Virus record (IMG/VR): IMGVR_UViG_3300007640_000020
Location: 1-33,816 of that record
Length of the DNA: 33,816 bases
Origin: a virus
Direction: 5' to 3' (one strand)
Part shown: positions 8,373 to 15,431 of the stretch, one piece after another
How positions within the stretch are numbered: position 1 is the stretch's first letter
Layout: each line of letters starts with the position of its first letter
Translations under genes and position numbers: made by a program
The notes under the pieces: model-generated
Told to the model about the DNA's origin: nothing
Database searches by the model: none
The model's input: the letters and a program-made list of their open reading frames with translations, nothing else

Positions 8373-8872
8373 TGGCACAAGCACTTTTTGTAACAACAGC
8401 AGACATAAATAAATTCACAGCCTTAAACGGTAATATTGATGTAGACAAGTATATTCAATTTATCAAGGTTGCCCAAGATATTCACATCCAAGGTTTTTTA
8501 GGCACAGACCTATTTAATAAGATAAACGATGATATTGTAGCTTCATCTTTAGCAAGTCCATATACAACGCTTCTAAGCACTTATATTAAGCCTATGGTAA
8601 TATGGTGGGGAATGGTAGAGTATATGCCTTACGCTGCTTATATGATAGCAAATAAAGGCGTGTATAAAAAGACAAGTGAGAACGGAGAAAGTATTGAAAA
8701 GAACGAAGTAGATTTTTTAATTGAAAAGGCTAGAGATACAGCACAACATTATACAGAGCGATTTATAGAATATATATGTAACAATTCTAGTACATACCCA
8801 GAGTACAACAGTAACTCAAACGGAGATATGTACCCAGATACAAATAATAATTTCAGCGGATGGGTAATTTAA
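8372..8872 (+). CDS. Head-tail adaptor-like protein (DUF6712-like)
   Basis: This 166-aa, largely helical protein begins at the last base of the portal stop. It resembles DUF6712-type adaptor proteins of Bacteroidetes phages: an N-terminal DINKFTALNGNIDVDKYIQF, then IQGFLGTDLFNKI, a hydrophobic helix IKPMVIWWGMVEYMP and a helical C-terminal half. Head completion at the portal ring is inferred from helical character and from following the portal gene. Confidence 0.6.
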   Translation: MAQALFVTTADINKFTALNGNIDVDKYIQFIKVAQDIHIQGFLGTDLFNKINDDIVASSLASPYTTLLSTYIKPMVIWWGMVEYMPYAAYMIANKGVYKKTSENGESIEKNEVDFLIEKARDTAQHYTERFIEYICNNSSTYPEYNSNSNGDMYPDTNNNFSGWVI

Positions 8873-8952
8873 AGACAAAGGTTTACAAGCCAAAACAAGA
8901 GAACGTAATTAAGCTAAATACATTCTTAAAAACAATTAAACATGGCAGATAG
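8860..8952 (+). CDS. Possible 30-aa basic peptide between adaptor and fibre genes
   Basis: An ATG at 8860 opens a frame to TAG at 8950-8952, overlapping the adaptor end by 13 bases and the next start by 11. The product MGNLKTKVYKPKQENVIKLN and ten more residues is basic and protein-like, and it fills the only gap here. Small size means it could be chance. Confidence 0.3.
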   Translation: MGNLKTKVYKPKQENVIKLNTFLKTIKHGR

Positions 8953-10036
8953 TAAAATAAGCAACTTAACGGCAGGAACGGTTGCAGCAGTTGATAGTTT
9001 CCCATTCGTACAAAGTGGAGTTACTAAGGTAGATACTATACAAGGTATTATAGACCTTAACACTAATCTAGCGGATGCAGACCAAACGATAAGTTCAGCA
9101 AGTAGAGTTATTACTTTAAACGGTAACACAAGTTCTGAGAGTTTAACTTTTGATAAGTTAGACGGTACGGATATAATGCAAATCGCAGGAGATGGAACTA
9201 TCGGAGTTGGAAGTGCTCCAAACGCATCAAACAGGTTAACCGTTGTATCAACAGGATTAACAGCAGGAATACGAGCGCAAGGAACAGGAACTTATGGATT
9301 CTATTCTGCAGGTGCTATGAGTAGTTGTATATTTGGCGATACTACTGCATCAAATGGAAAAGGGGTTTATGCTAAAGCGCAAGGAACAAGTGGTTCTTGT
9401 GTTGGTCTTTTGGCTGAGTCTGTTGGTGTTAATAGTGGAACCAACAGAGGCATTCAAGTTTCAGCTTCTGGTGCTACTACTAATAACTACTCATTAGATA
9501 TTGTGGCAGGAGATATAAAGTTCTCTCAAGCCTCACAAGTCATAGAGTTAAACGGAGCGACCTCGGCAGACACGGTAGCGTTCAACAACGGTTCAAGTGA
9601 TATACTTACTATTGCAGGGGATAGTACAATAGGAGCTGGTATTGCTCCAGCTTCAAATACTAGGTTTTCATTAAGCAATTCAGGTTTTACAAATGGGATA
9701 AGTATAACAGGAACAGGAACTTTTGGTTATAGATTAAGCGGTTCAACTACAAACGGATGTTATATAGAAACAACTGGCGCGAATAGCGGTGCAATTACAG
9801 GAATAGTAACAGGAGCAACAGGAACGAACACTGCATTAAGAGGAACAGCAACAACAGCCAACACAGGGAATAATTATGCCTTAGTCTTGAACGCTAGTGG
9901 TGCTAGTGGTGTAAATTATGCAATTAATCTACAATCGGGCGATATTGCTTTACCTTCTGGAGCAACAGGATTTACAGGAACTGGAGCTTACACAAACTTT
10001 ACAATAGAGAAGGGGATAATAACCAACGCTTCATAA
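8942..10036 (+). CDS. Fibre-like virion protein with two 143-aa repeats
   Basis: This 364-aa Gly/Ser/Thr/Ala-rich protein contains an internal duplication. Residues about 54-197 and 198-340 align: SRVITLNGNTSSESLTF with SQVIELNGATSADTVAF, IMQIAGDGTIGVG with ILTIAGDSTIGAG, and NNYSLDIVAGDIKF with VNYAINLQSGDIAL. The N-terminus (ADSKISNLTAGT) is a common start of phage fibre or appendage proteins. A tail fibre or head fibre that contacts the host surface is likely, but no receptor-binding or enzymatic motif is visible. Confidence 0.6.
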   Translation: MADSKISNLTAGTVAAVDSFPFVQSGVTKVDTIQGIIDLNTNLADADQTISSASRVITLNGNTSSESLTFDKLDGTDIMQIAGDGTIGVGSAPNASNRLTVVSTGLTAGIRAQGTGTYGFYSAGAMSSCIFGDTTASNGKGVYAKAQGTSGSCVGLLAESVGVNSGTNRGIQVSASGATTNNYSLDIVAGDIKFSQASQVIELNGATSADTVAFNNGSSDILTIAGDSTIGAGIAPASNTRFSLSNSGFTNGISITGTGTFGYRLSGSTTNGCYIETTGANSGAITGIVTGATGTNTALRGTATTANTGNNYALVLNASGASGVNYAINLQSGDIALPSGATGFTGTGAYTNFTIEKGIITNAS

Positions 10037-10063
10037 AAATAATTATCTTTAACAAAAAAAACA

Positions 10064-10375
10064 ATGGGAGTATTAATAAACAAAACAGAAGAGAAATCAA
10101 TCCTAATCAAAGGCACAGAAATTGAAGTACCAAGCGTTTACGGTAGGTTAACTTTCGTGGCTAGAGAGGATGGGCAAACACTTGAGGTAGTAGTAACAAC
10201 TTACGCAAGTAAAGACGCTTATAAAGGTGGTAGTTCACCACTTACAACAGACGTGCCAACAGGTAGCTTTAAAGTTGAAGAGTTAGCACCAGAAGAAACG
10301 CAAGGAGTAGAGACGGCGCATAAATACGCTATTCAAGTTTATAACGATTTAGGTTACGATACAACAGAACTATAA
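10064..10375 (+). CDS. Hypothetical virion-associated protein (103 aa)
   Basis: This 103-aa acidic protein, with VYGRLTFVAREDGQTLEVVVTTY in two parts of a beta domain and a helical end AHKYAIQVYNDLGY, has no family I recognise. It lies between the fibre-like gene and the holin with only one base before the holin start, and has an A-rich leader like the capsid genes. A fibre accessory or chaperone role is possible but unproven. Confidence 0.6.
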   Translation: MGVLINKTEEKSILIKGTEIEVPSVYGRLTFVAREDGQTLEVVVTTYASKDAYKGGSSPLTTDVPTGSFKVEELAPEETQGVETAHKYAIQVYNDLGYDTTEL

Positions 10376-10376
10376 G

Positions 10377-10784
10377 ATGTCTATTACACTATCCAAATTT
10401 TGCGCTTACTTTCTAACTTCATTAGTTGCGTTCTTTGCACCTATACTATACGCTTTTTACATCGTGATAGCTTTAGTGTTTATTGATACTGCTTTTGGTA
10501 TAATGAGAGCAGGGAAAAGAGATGTTAAACAAATTAAAAGTAGGAAGTTATTCTCTTTAGTTACTAAGTCAACCGCTTACTTTTTACTTGTGATATTAGC
10601 ACAGTCCATAAGTTACGTTGAACCACAGATACCTTTTGTTAAACTTGCTTTATTTGGTATTGGTTTTATTGAGATTAAAAGCATAGACGAAAACTTTAGA
10701 GGTATATTTGGGTATTCTTTTATTGATAAGATTTTACAAGCCTTAAAATTTGTAAAAGATATTAAGAGAAAAGGCGAGAAGTAA
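10377..10784 (+). CDS. Holin (phage holin family 4-like)
   Basis: This 135-aa membrane protein resembles the phage_holin_4 / BlyA type. It has hydrophobic segments at about residues 8-37, 62-80 and 86-100, a conserved-looking FIDTAFGIMRAGKRD between the first two, and a basic tail KDIKRKGEK. It would permeabilise the inner membrane at lysis. The endolysin and spanin candidate follow within 1.4 kb, which supports the call. Confidence 0.8.
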   Translation: MSITLSKFCAYFLTSLVAFFAPILYAFYIVIALVFIDTAFGIMRAGKRDVKQIKSRKLFSLVTKSTAYFLLVILAQSISYVEPQIPFVKLALFGIGFIEIKSIDENFRGIFGYSFIDKILQALKFVKDIKRKGEK

Positions 10785-10837
10785 CATATATTTTGTATAT
10801 TAGCGGTAATTCTTTTCATAGTTGAATTATGTTTGGG

Positions 10838-10868
10838 CGGTGCTATCTTTTGGTAGTACCGTTTTTTT
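10838..10868 (+). terminator. Intrinsic terminator after holin
   Basis: CGGTGCTATC (10838-10847) and GGTAGTACCG (10852-10861) form a 10-bp stem with two G-U pairs and a 4-T loop, followed by seven T. The stretch 10785-10968 otherwise holds the promoter and hairpin listed next. Confidence 0.85.
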
Positions 10869-10879
10869 GTTTATATTAG
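10849..10879 (+). promoter_or_regulatory. Bacteroidetes-type promoter for lysis genes
   Basis: TTTG (10849-10852), 19 bases, then TATATTAG (10872-10879) matches TTTG-N19-TAnnTTTG with one mismatch. It partly overlaps the terminator just upstream, so one unit ends where the next begins. It would give a leader of about 80 nt before the small membrane protein gene at 10969. Confidence 0.55.
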
Positions 10880-10918
10880 CAGAAATAAATCTTATAAAGG
10901 TCCACTTTTAAATCAACT

Positions 10919-10954
10919 AAAGGGAGTAGAGAGAAAGGCTTGAAGCTCCCTTTT
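10919..10954 (+). terminator. Leader hairpin, possible attenuator of the lysis unit
   Basis: AAAGGGAG (10919-10926) is exactly complementary to CTCCCTTT (10946-10953), with a 19-nt loop and a short T-run. It lies between the promoter at 10872 and the lysis genes, so it could attenuate their transcription. The T-tract is short, so termination may be partial. Confidence 0.5.
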
Positions 10955-10968
10955 AAACTTAAACAATT

Positions 10969-11109
10969 ATGAAGAAATTTGAATTAGTATTTGCCCTATC
11001 ATGGGTTGTGGTATTCACTTCCATTGTGTGCTTATCAATAGCAACACTAAAGAAAGAGCCACAAGAGAAAATGTATTTAGAAGATAACGCAGTAATTTAT
11101 AACAGATAA
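10969..11109 (+). CDS. Small membrane protein in lysis cassette (46 aa)
   Basis: This 46-aa ORF has a lysine-rich start MKKFE, one transmembrane helix (LVFALSWVVVFTSIVCLSIATL), and a charged tail. It starts 3 bases-plus upstream of the endolysin and is the first gene after the lysis promoter and hairpin. A second holin or antiholin is plausible from topology and position; it could also be an unrelated membrane peptide. Confidence 0.6.
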   Translation: MKKFELVFALSWVVVFTSIVCLSIATLKKEPQEKMYLEDNAVIYNR

Positions 11110-11112
11110 GAT

Positions 11113-11676
11113 ATGGCAGACCACAGACAAATAGTACCGTTTTTTATTAAATGGGAAGGCGGATTAAGTAATGATAAAAGCGATTCAGCAAGTTCAAACC
11201 CATGTCCATTAACAATAGATGGAATTGGTGGTTACCACACTAACAAAGGTGTAACTTATTCAGCTTGGGTAGGTGTATTCGGTAAGAATCAAAACGAAAG
11301 ATTCGTTGAAATGAATGAACATGATTGGGGTTTAATATTTAAATCTAAATATTGGGATGCTGTAAAAGGCGATGATATAGAAAGCCAAGCAATAGCAAAT
11401 GTTCTTGTTTCTTGGGCGTGGGGTTCTGGTGCTAAAACAGCAGTAAGACAAATTCAAAGAGTAGTAGGAGTTACTAGAGATGGTATCATAGGCAAGAATA
11501 CTCTAAAAGCTATTAATGAACGTAACGAATTAGAACTATTTGACGAATGTATCAAGCAAAGAGAATCATTCTTTAGATATATTTGTGAGCGTACACCAAG
11601 AAACAAACGATTCTTAAAAGGATGGCTTAACAGATTGGAAGATTTCAATAATAAATTCAGACCAGATGAAAAATAA
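11113..11676 (+). CDS. Endolysin, GH108 muramidase with PG-binding C-terminus
   Basis: This 187-aa protein matches glycoside hydrolase family 108 N-acetylmuramidases. WEGG near the N-terminus supplies candidate catalytic Glu15; GGYHTNKGVTYSAW and the WDAVKGDDIESQAIANVLVSW region follow the family pattern. From about residue 110, IQRVVGVTRDGIIGKNTL looks like the PG_binding_3 domain common in this family. It would cleave peptidoglycan once the holin opens the membrane. It has no signal peptide. It overlaps the spanin candidate by 11 bases. Confidence 0.88.
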   Translation: MADHRQIVPFFIKWEGGLSNDKSDSASSNPCPLTIDGIGGYHTNKGVTYSAWVGVFGKNQNERFVEMNEHDWGLIFKSKYWDAVKGDDIESQAIANVLVSWAWGSGAKTAVRQIQRVVGVTRDGIIGKNTLKAINERNELELFDECIKQRESFFRYICERTPRNKRFLKGWLNRLEDFNNKFRPDEK

Positions 11677-12124
11677 AACATTAATCGTAACGGCTTTAAT
11701 TATCCTAAGTGGATGCAGTACACCACACAAGGTTAGAAAGTACAACAGAGCGAAGGAAAACCTACTTAAAAGCGGTTTAACGATACCTATAGACACGGTA
11801 ACTATCACAAGTACTGACACTATTACTGAAATACTAACGTCAAACGATACTACCTACATTACTAAAACGGTTACAAAGAATATAACCTTAGAGCCTATTG
11901 TGGAATATAAGACAAGGTGGCAAGTAAGAACGGAATATAAAGAGCGTATTAAGTACATTAAGGAAGAAACGAAGCAAGAGAAGGAGAAGACTAAACAAGT
12001 TAAAGCAGAGAACCGTAAAAGTAATTGGTGGAAGTGGTTACTTCTTGGTCTTGTTGTAGGTTATTTAATAAATGTTATCTTAGCAATTAAATCAGTATCA
12101 AACAAAATATATAAACATGACTAG
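11666..12124 (+). CDS. Unimolecular spanin candidate (lipoprotein with C-terminal TM)
   Basis: This 152-aa protein has an N-terminal signal with lipobox LSGC (Cys17), a periplasmic Thr-rich then Lys/Glu-rich coiled-coil stretch (residues about 50-117), and a C-terminal transmembrane helix beginning WWKWLLLGLVVGYLINVILAI followed by a basic end. Outer-membrane lipoprotein plus inner-membrane helix in one chain is the layout of u-spanins such as phage T1 gp11, which fuse the two membranes in the last step of lysis. Position directly after the endolysin supports this. No sequence similarity to T1 is claimed. Confidence 0.75.
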   Translation: MKNKTLIVTALIILSGCSTPHKVRKYNRAKENLLKSGLTIPIDTVTITSTDTITEILTSNDTTYITKTVTKNITLEPIVEYKTRWQVRTEYKERIKYIKEETKQEKEKTKQVKAENRKSNWWKWLLLGLVVGYLINVILAIKSVSNKIYKHD

Positions 12125-12923
12125 GAAAAGATTATTTTACGACATTGAAACATCATTCTGTGAAGGTTGGTTTTACAGACCAGATTGGAATACTAGAATT
12201 TATCCACATCAAATTAAAGAACACGCTAAAATTATTTCAATACATTGGAAGTTTGAAGGTGAGGATAAAATACACAATTTACATTGGGGGTTAAATAAGC
12301 AATGCGACAAAGCAATGTTAAAGAAATTTATTAAGGTGTTAGATTCAGCTACTGAGGTTGTACATTACAATGGTAAGAAGTTTGATACGCCTTGGTTAAG
12401 ACAAAGGGCAATGTTTCACGGATTAGAGTTTAAACATTCTTATAATGAAGTTGACTGTTATAGTTTAGTGAAAAAATACTTAAAACAGCTTCCAGATAAA
12501 AGGTTAAAAGGTGTATGTGATTACTTTAACCTACCATCAAAACTAGATGCAGGTGGACACATGACGTGGGTTAATGTTATATACAATAAAGACCAAGAAG
12601 CGTTAGACCATTTACTTTATTACGGAGATGGGGATATAACAAGTTTAGAAGCTGTATTCCAAAAACTTAGACCTTACGTAGATTCTAACACACATTACCA
12701 TATAGACCTTGTAGACGTAGGAGATAATAAGCTAGTAAGTAGTAAATTCTTCTGCCCAGAGTGCGGTGGTCTACTTCAATGGAACAAAGAGTACGTAACA
12801 AAGAGTGGAACGGTTCAACATTACATGAAGTGCAGAGATAAATCATGTGCCACATATCACAAGATAAGCAACAGAGATTACATGAACTACATTAAATACA
12901 CAATGAAAAACAATATTAAATAA
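12117..12923 (+). CDS. DEDDy 3'-5' exonuclease with C-terminal zinc ribbon
   Basis: This 268-aa protein resembles RNase H-fold exonucleases related to the PolB proofreading domain. Exo I is FYDIET (Asp9, Glu11), Exo II is VVHYNGKKFDTPWL (residues about 80-94), and Exo III is YYGDGDITSLE (residues about 166-176). After residue 210 there is a CPEC...C....C zinc-ribbon-like segment. No polymerase domain is present, so it is a stand-alone nuclease, perhaps for DNA processing or host DNA degradation. It overlaps the spanin candidate by 8 bases and is the last gene before a terminator. Confidence 0.75.
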   Translation: MTRKRLFYDIETSFCEGWFYRPDWNTRIYPHQIKEHAKIISIHWKFEGEDKIHNLHWGLNKQCDKAMLKKFIKVLDSATEVVHYNGKKFDTPWLRQRAMFHGLEFKHSYNEVDCYSLVKKYLKQLPDKRLKGVCDYFNLPSKLDAGGHMTWVNVIYNKDQEALDHLLYYGDGDITSLEAVFQKLRPYVDSNTHYHIDLVDVGDNKLVSSKFFCPECGGLLQWNKEYVTKSGTVQHYMKCRDKSCATYHKISNRDYMNYIKYTMKNNIK

Positions 12924-12946
12924 AACTTCTATAAGTCGGTTAGGTT

Positions 12947-12976
12947 AAGGGTTTGCAGAGATGTAGACCCTTTTTT
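12947..12976 (+). terminator. Intrinsic terminator ending the late/lysis block
   Basis: AAGGGTTT (12947-12954) pairs with AGACCCTT (12965-12972), one G-U, with a 10-nt loop and a run of six T. It separates the lysis/exonuclease unit from the early region. Confidence 0.85.
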
Positions 12977-13009
12977 ATTGAAATTAATTTAATATTTTTG
13001 TTGATAAAG

Positions 13010-13041
13010 TTTGATAGTTATAAACATTGTTTGTATATTTG
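13010..13041 (+). promoter_or_regulatory. Bacteroidetes-type promoter for the early region
   Basis: TTTG (13010-13013), 20 bases, then TATATTTG (13034-13041) matches the Bacteroidetes consensus fully at -7. It sits in a very AT-rich gap just after a terminator. An ATG at 13027 falls inside it, so the downstream gene must start at 13072. Confidence 0.8.
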
Positions 13042-13071
13042 AGTATACGAAAACACAAAAACAAAGAAATT

Positions 13072-13233
13072 ATGAAAAACAAAGTAGAAAAATACGAAAG
13101 TATAAAAGCAGAATTAATAGTATTAATAGATAGACATGGATATTGGTCAGAAGAAGTCTTAGATTTTAATTCTAACTTAGATTACGATACAATGATGAGA
13201 GTTAATAACGAGATTAAGTCACAACTGAAATAA
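13072..13233 (+). CDS. Small GYW-motif protein A (53 aa)
   Basis: This 53-aa charged helical protein is the first gene of the early unit. I chose ATG 13072 over 13027 because the latter lies in the promoter. It shares HGYWSEEVLDFNSNLDYDTM with the 43-aa protein at 18700 (YGYWSREVREFNATLDYDIM), so it belongs to a small family duplicated in this genome. Function is unknown; early small proteins of phages often bind host enzymes. Confidence 0.75.
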   Translation: MKNKVEKYESIKAELIVLIDRHGYWSEEVLDFNSNLDYDTMMRVNNEIKSQLK

Positions 13234-13243
13234 ACCAAACAAA

Positions 13244-13423
13244 ATGAAAAGTAAAACAAGAGAAGTAAGCAAGTATGAAATTGCAAAAAGTATTTTAGAA
13301 ATGGCTGGAGATATTCTAAAAAAACAAAAAGGGAATGTATCTCCAAAAGAGTACGACAATTTACAGATACAGTTTGACCAAACGTTATTGATAGCAAACA
13401 AAATAATTAAAGGAGAAATTTAA
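13244..13423 (+). CDS. Hypothetical small helical protein (59 aa)
   Basis: ATG at 13244 opens a 59-codon frame ending at TAA 13421-13423, three bases before the next gene. The product is Lys-rich and helical (YEIAKSILEMAGDILKKQK, YDNLQIQFDQTLLIANKI). It fits exactly between two other early genes, which supports coding. No family recognised. Confidence 0.65.
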   Translation: MKSKTREVSKYEIAKSILEMAGDILKKQKGNVSPKEYDNLQIQFDQTLLIANKIIKGEI

Positions 13424-13426
13424 GAT

Positions 13427-13609
13427 ATGACACTAAGAGAAGAGTACAACAAAGCATGGGAAGAAAGAGAATGGGAAGAGGTAAGAAGATTATTTATATT
13501 ATTAGTTAGAGCTGAAAAAGGCGAAGACTACGAGTTAATAGAAAGCCTACCAAAAGGAGATAGAAATAGTACAGTAATAACAAACGTAAAAAAGGGATAT
13601 GATTACTAA
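13427..13609 (+). CDS. Hypothetical small acidic protein (60 aa)
   Basis: This 60-aa protein is rich in Glu and Arg, with an N-terminal amphipathic helix (REEYNKAWEEREWEEVRRLF). It overlaps the following gene by 11 bases. I do not recognise it; it looks like a typical early accessory protein. Confidence 0.6.
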   Translation: MTLREEYNKAWEEREWEEVRRLFILLVRAEKGEDYELIESLPKGDRNSTVITNVKKGYDY

Positions 13610-13871
13610 AGCAATTACAAAGACAGCAGAAGAGCTTTTAATGTGGGAACAACTAAAAGTTAAAACACTTGAAAAGAAAGTTTTAAACCAAAGAAAAACA
13701 ATAGAGGCGTACAAAGAGAAATTAGCAATAGTTAACAATACAAAAAAAGGAACGTTTTATATCTATTGGAAAACATCAGAGAAACAATTACGCCAACAAT
13801 TAAATCACAACAAGGAGTTACAAAGAAAACTTAACTCTATGTCTGAAATAATGATAACAAACAAACTGTAA
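13599..13871 (+). CDS. Hypothetical coiled-coil protein (90 aa)
   Basis: This 90-aa basic protein is largely coiled coil (LLMWEQLKVKTLEKKVLNQ and LRQQLNHNKELQRKLNSM), with a short aromatic patch TFYIYW between. No domain is recognised. Its overlap with the previous gene implies translational coupling. Confidence 0.6.
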   Translation: MITKAITKTAEELLMWEQLKVKTLEKKVLNQRKTIEAYKEKLAIVNNTKKGTFYIYWKTSEKQLRQQLNHNKELQRKLNSMSEIMITNKL

Positions 13872-13876
13872 AAGAT

Positions 13877-14047
13877 ATGTTAAGAGTAAAAGCATTAGAT
13901 AAGATTAAAAGAACATTCCTAAGAGACGAAGTAAGTTGGGATGATAATATCTACCAACCAAAGATTAAAAGCACTTACACGCCAGAAAAAGCATCTTATA
14001 ACGAAGTATTCGAGCATATACACAACCAATTAAAACCAAAACAATAA
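13877..14047 (+). CDS. Hypothetical small basic protein (56 aa)
   Basis: ATG at 13877 starts 5 bases after the previous stop and runs to TAA 14045-14047, giving 56 aa with DEVSWDDNIYQPKIK and NEVFEHIHNQ. It fills a gap of 200 bases between neighbours. No family recognised. Confidence 0.6.
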   Translation: MLRVKALDKIKRTFLRDEVSWDDNIYQPKIKSTYTPEKASYNEVFEHIHNQLKPKQ

Positions 14048-14071
14048 TAATAACAACTTAAAATTTAAATT

Positions 14072-14809
14072 ATGAAAACAATTAAAAAAGGAACATTTGA
14101 AGCGAACTACCCAATTAGTAAACTAAAGCAGTCGCTTGTAAATAGAGACATTGTAGAAAACCATTCTAATAACTTTTCTAAAAAATTAAACGAATATGGA
14201 TGGTTATCACCAGTAATAATAGACGATAAGGGTAATATTATAGAAGGACACCACAGGGTGTTAGCTTCTGAAAAGTTAAACTTAAATAGTGTACCTGTTT
14301 ATATTGTTGATTGGGTAAACACAAAAGACCTAGATGAGTACCAAAAATATATAATAAGCCTAAATAATTCTAACAGGGCTTGGTCTGCTTTAGACTACTT
14401 AAAAAGTTTTTCTCGTAATAAAGAATCATATCTTTATGTTTATAACCAATTAATAGCATCTAAAGCTGTTTTTTCTGTTGGTAATGTTTTAAATATATAT
14501 TTTAACTCTGGTTCAAATCAGACGTTTAAAGATGGCAGAAGCTCAATAAAGAATCAAGATTTTAGTGAATACCTTTATGATAATTTTTTAAGATTAAAAT
14601 CTTTATTCGGTGGTAAAAAGTTTCAAGCATTCACTATTAATAGAGTTTGTCATTTTGCACACCAAAAAATAAAAGGGAATAAAAAAGAAATGGAGTTTAT
14701 ATTTGCACAACTAGAAGAACTTGCAAAAAGTGATAGTGCTACCTTGTCTTCTGTTGAAATGATTAGACCATGGTTAAATAGACAATTAAAAATATATAGA
14801 AACAATTAA
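14072..14809 (+). CDS. ParB/sulfiredoxin-like domain protein
   Basis: This 245-aa protein has an N-terminal ParB-like domain: YPISKLKQS, then LNEYGWLSPVIIDDKGNIIEG, then the characteristic GHHRVLAS at residues 59-66. The rest is helical and unassigned. In phages such proteins have been linked to DNA binding, CTP/ATP-dependent nuclease activity or host takeover. It stands just before the orphan DnaA-like gene and the replication genes, so a role at the phage origin or in replication control is possible. Confidence 0.75.
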   Translation: MKTIKKGTFEANYPISKLKQSLVNRDIVENHSNNFSKKLNEYGWLSPVIIDDKGNIIEGHHRVLASEKLNLNSVPVYIVDWVNTKDLDEYQKYIISLNNSNRAWSALDYLKSFSRNKESYLYVYNQLIASKAVFSVGNVLNIYFNSGSNQTFKDGRSSIKNQDFSEYLYDNFLRLKSLFGGKKFQAFTINRVCHFAHQKIKGNKKEMEFIFAQLEELAKSDSATLSSVEMIRPWLNRQLKIYRNN

Positions 14810-14819
14810 AACCAAAACA

Positions 14820-15224
14820 ATGAACATAGAACAAATAAAAGAGTACATTAAAAACGAAGGACTAGACGTTAAGTCTAAGAAGAGAAGTTTAGCATACCGT
14901 AGAGCGTACCTTTACAAGTACATAAGAAGTGAAATAGGTTTTAGTTATGAAAGTATAGGTAATATGTTTAACCGTGACCACGCAACAGTAATGCACGGCG
15001 AAAAACTTTACAACAGGTTTAGAACAGACCCTGTATTTATAGGACACGTAATAAAAGAACTTGGAGATTTTCCAATAACAGAAGAACCGATAAACCTACC
15101 TAATAAGAATTTAGTATTAATGAGGTTTGACAAAGAGATGTATTTAAAAGTTCAGCTTTACAGAATAAATAACCAGATACCAACTAACGAAGAAGCAATT
15201 AAACGAATAATAGAAACGATATGA
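14820..15224 (+). CDS. Orphan DnaA domain IV-like DNA-binding protein
   Basis: This 134-aa protein contains an unmistakable DnaA domain IV signature: a helix-turn-helix with SYESIGNMF followed by NRDHATVMHG (residues 51-60), matching the RDH(S/T)TV.H motif with which DnaA reads DnaA boxes. There is no AAA+ ATPase domain. It could recognise a phage origin and recruit host DnaA, or compete with it. It overlaps the next gene by 4 bases and sits between the ParB-like gene and the replication cluster. Confidence 0.8.
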   Translation: MNIEQIKEYIKNEGLDVKSKKRSLAYRRAYLYKYIRSEIGFSYESIGNMFNRDHATVMHGEKLYNRFRTDPVFIGHVIKELGDFPITEEPINLPNKNLVLMRFDKEMYLKVQLYRINNQIPTNEEAIKRIIETI

Positions 15225-15421
15225 AAGTACATATAGAAAACAGGGGATGTAGCATATTAGACGGACTGCAAGCAGTTAAGCAGTATATTATAGATTATAG
15301 ATATAAAGAAACTTTAGGAACAAGCGGAACAAAAGTTTTTCATGTTAGAGGTTCTAATCATGTTTCGTGTAAAAAAACTAAAACAGGTAATTATACTTTT
15401 ACGGTATGGTTGGCCAAGTAA
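15221..15421 (+). CDS. Hypothetical protein (66 aa)
   Basis: This 66-aa basic protein (MKVHIENRGCSILDGLQAVK, ending TGNYTFTVWLAK) overlaps the DnaA-like gene by an ATGA junction. It looks like a small alpha/beta domain. No function can be assigned. Confidence 0.6.
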   Translation: MKVHIENRGCSILDGLQAVKQYIIDYRYKETLGTSGTKVFHVRGSNHVSCKKTKTGNYTFTVWLAK

Positions 15422-15431
15422 ATATATAGAT

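Noticed and set aside
13027-13071. Upstream ATG at 13027 for the first early gene
   Set aside because: It lies inside the promoter; the leader and paralog alignment favour 13072.
15342-15431. Upstream start at 15342 for methyltransferase A
   Set aside because: It overlaps the preceding gene by 80 bases and adds 30 residues absent from the paralog.
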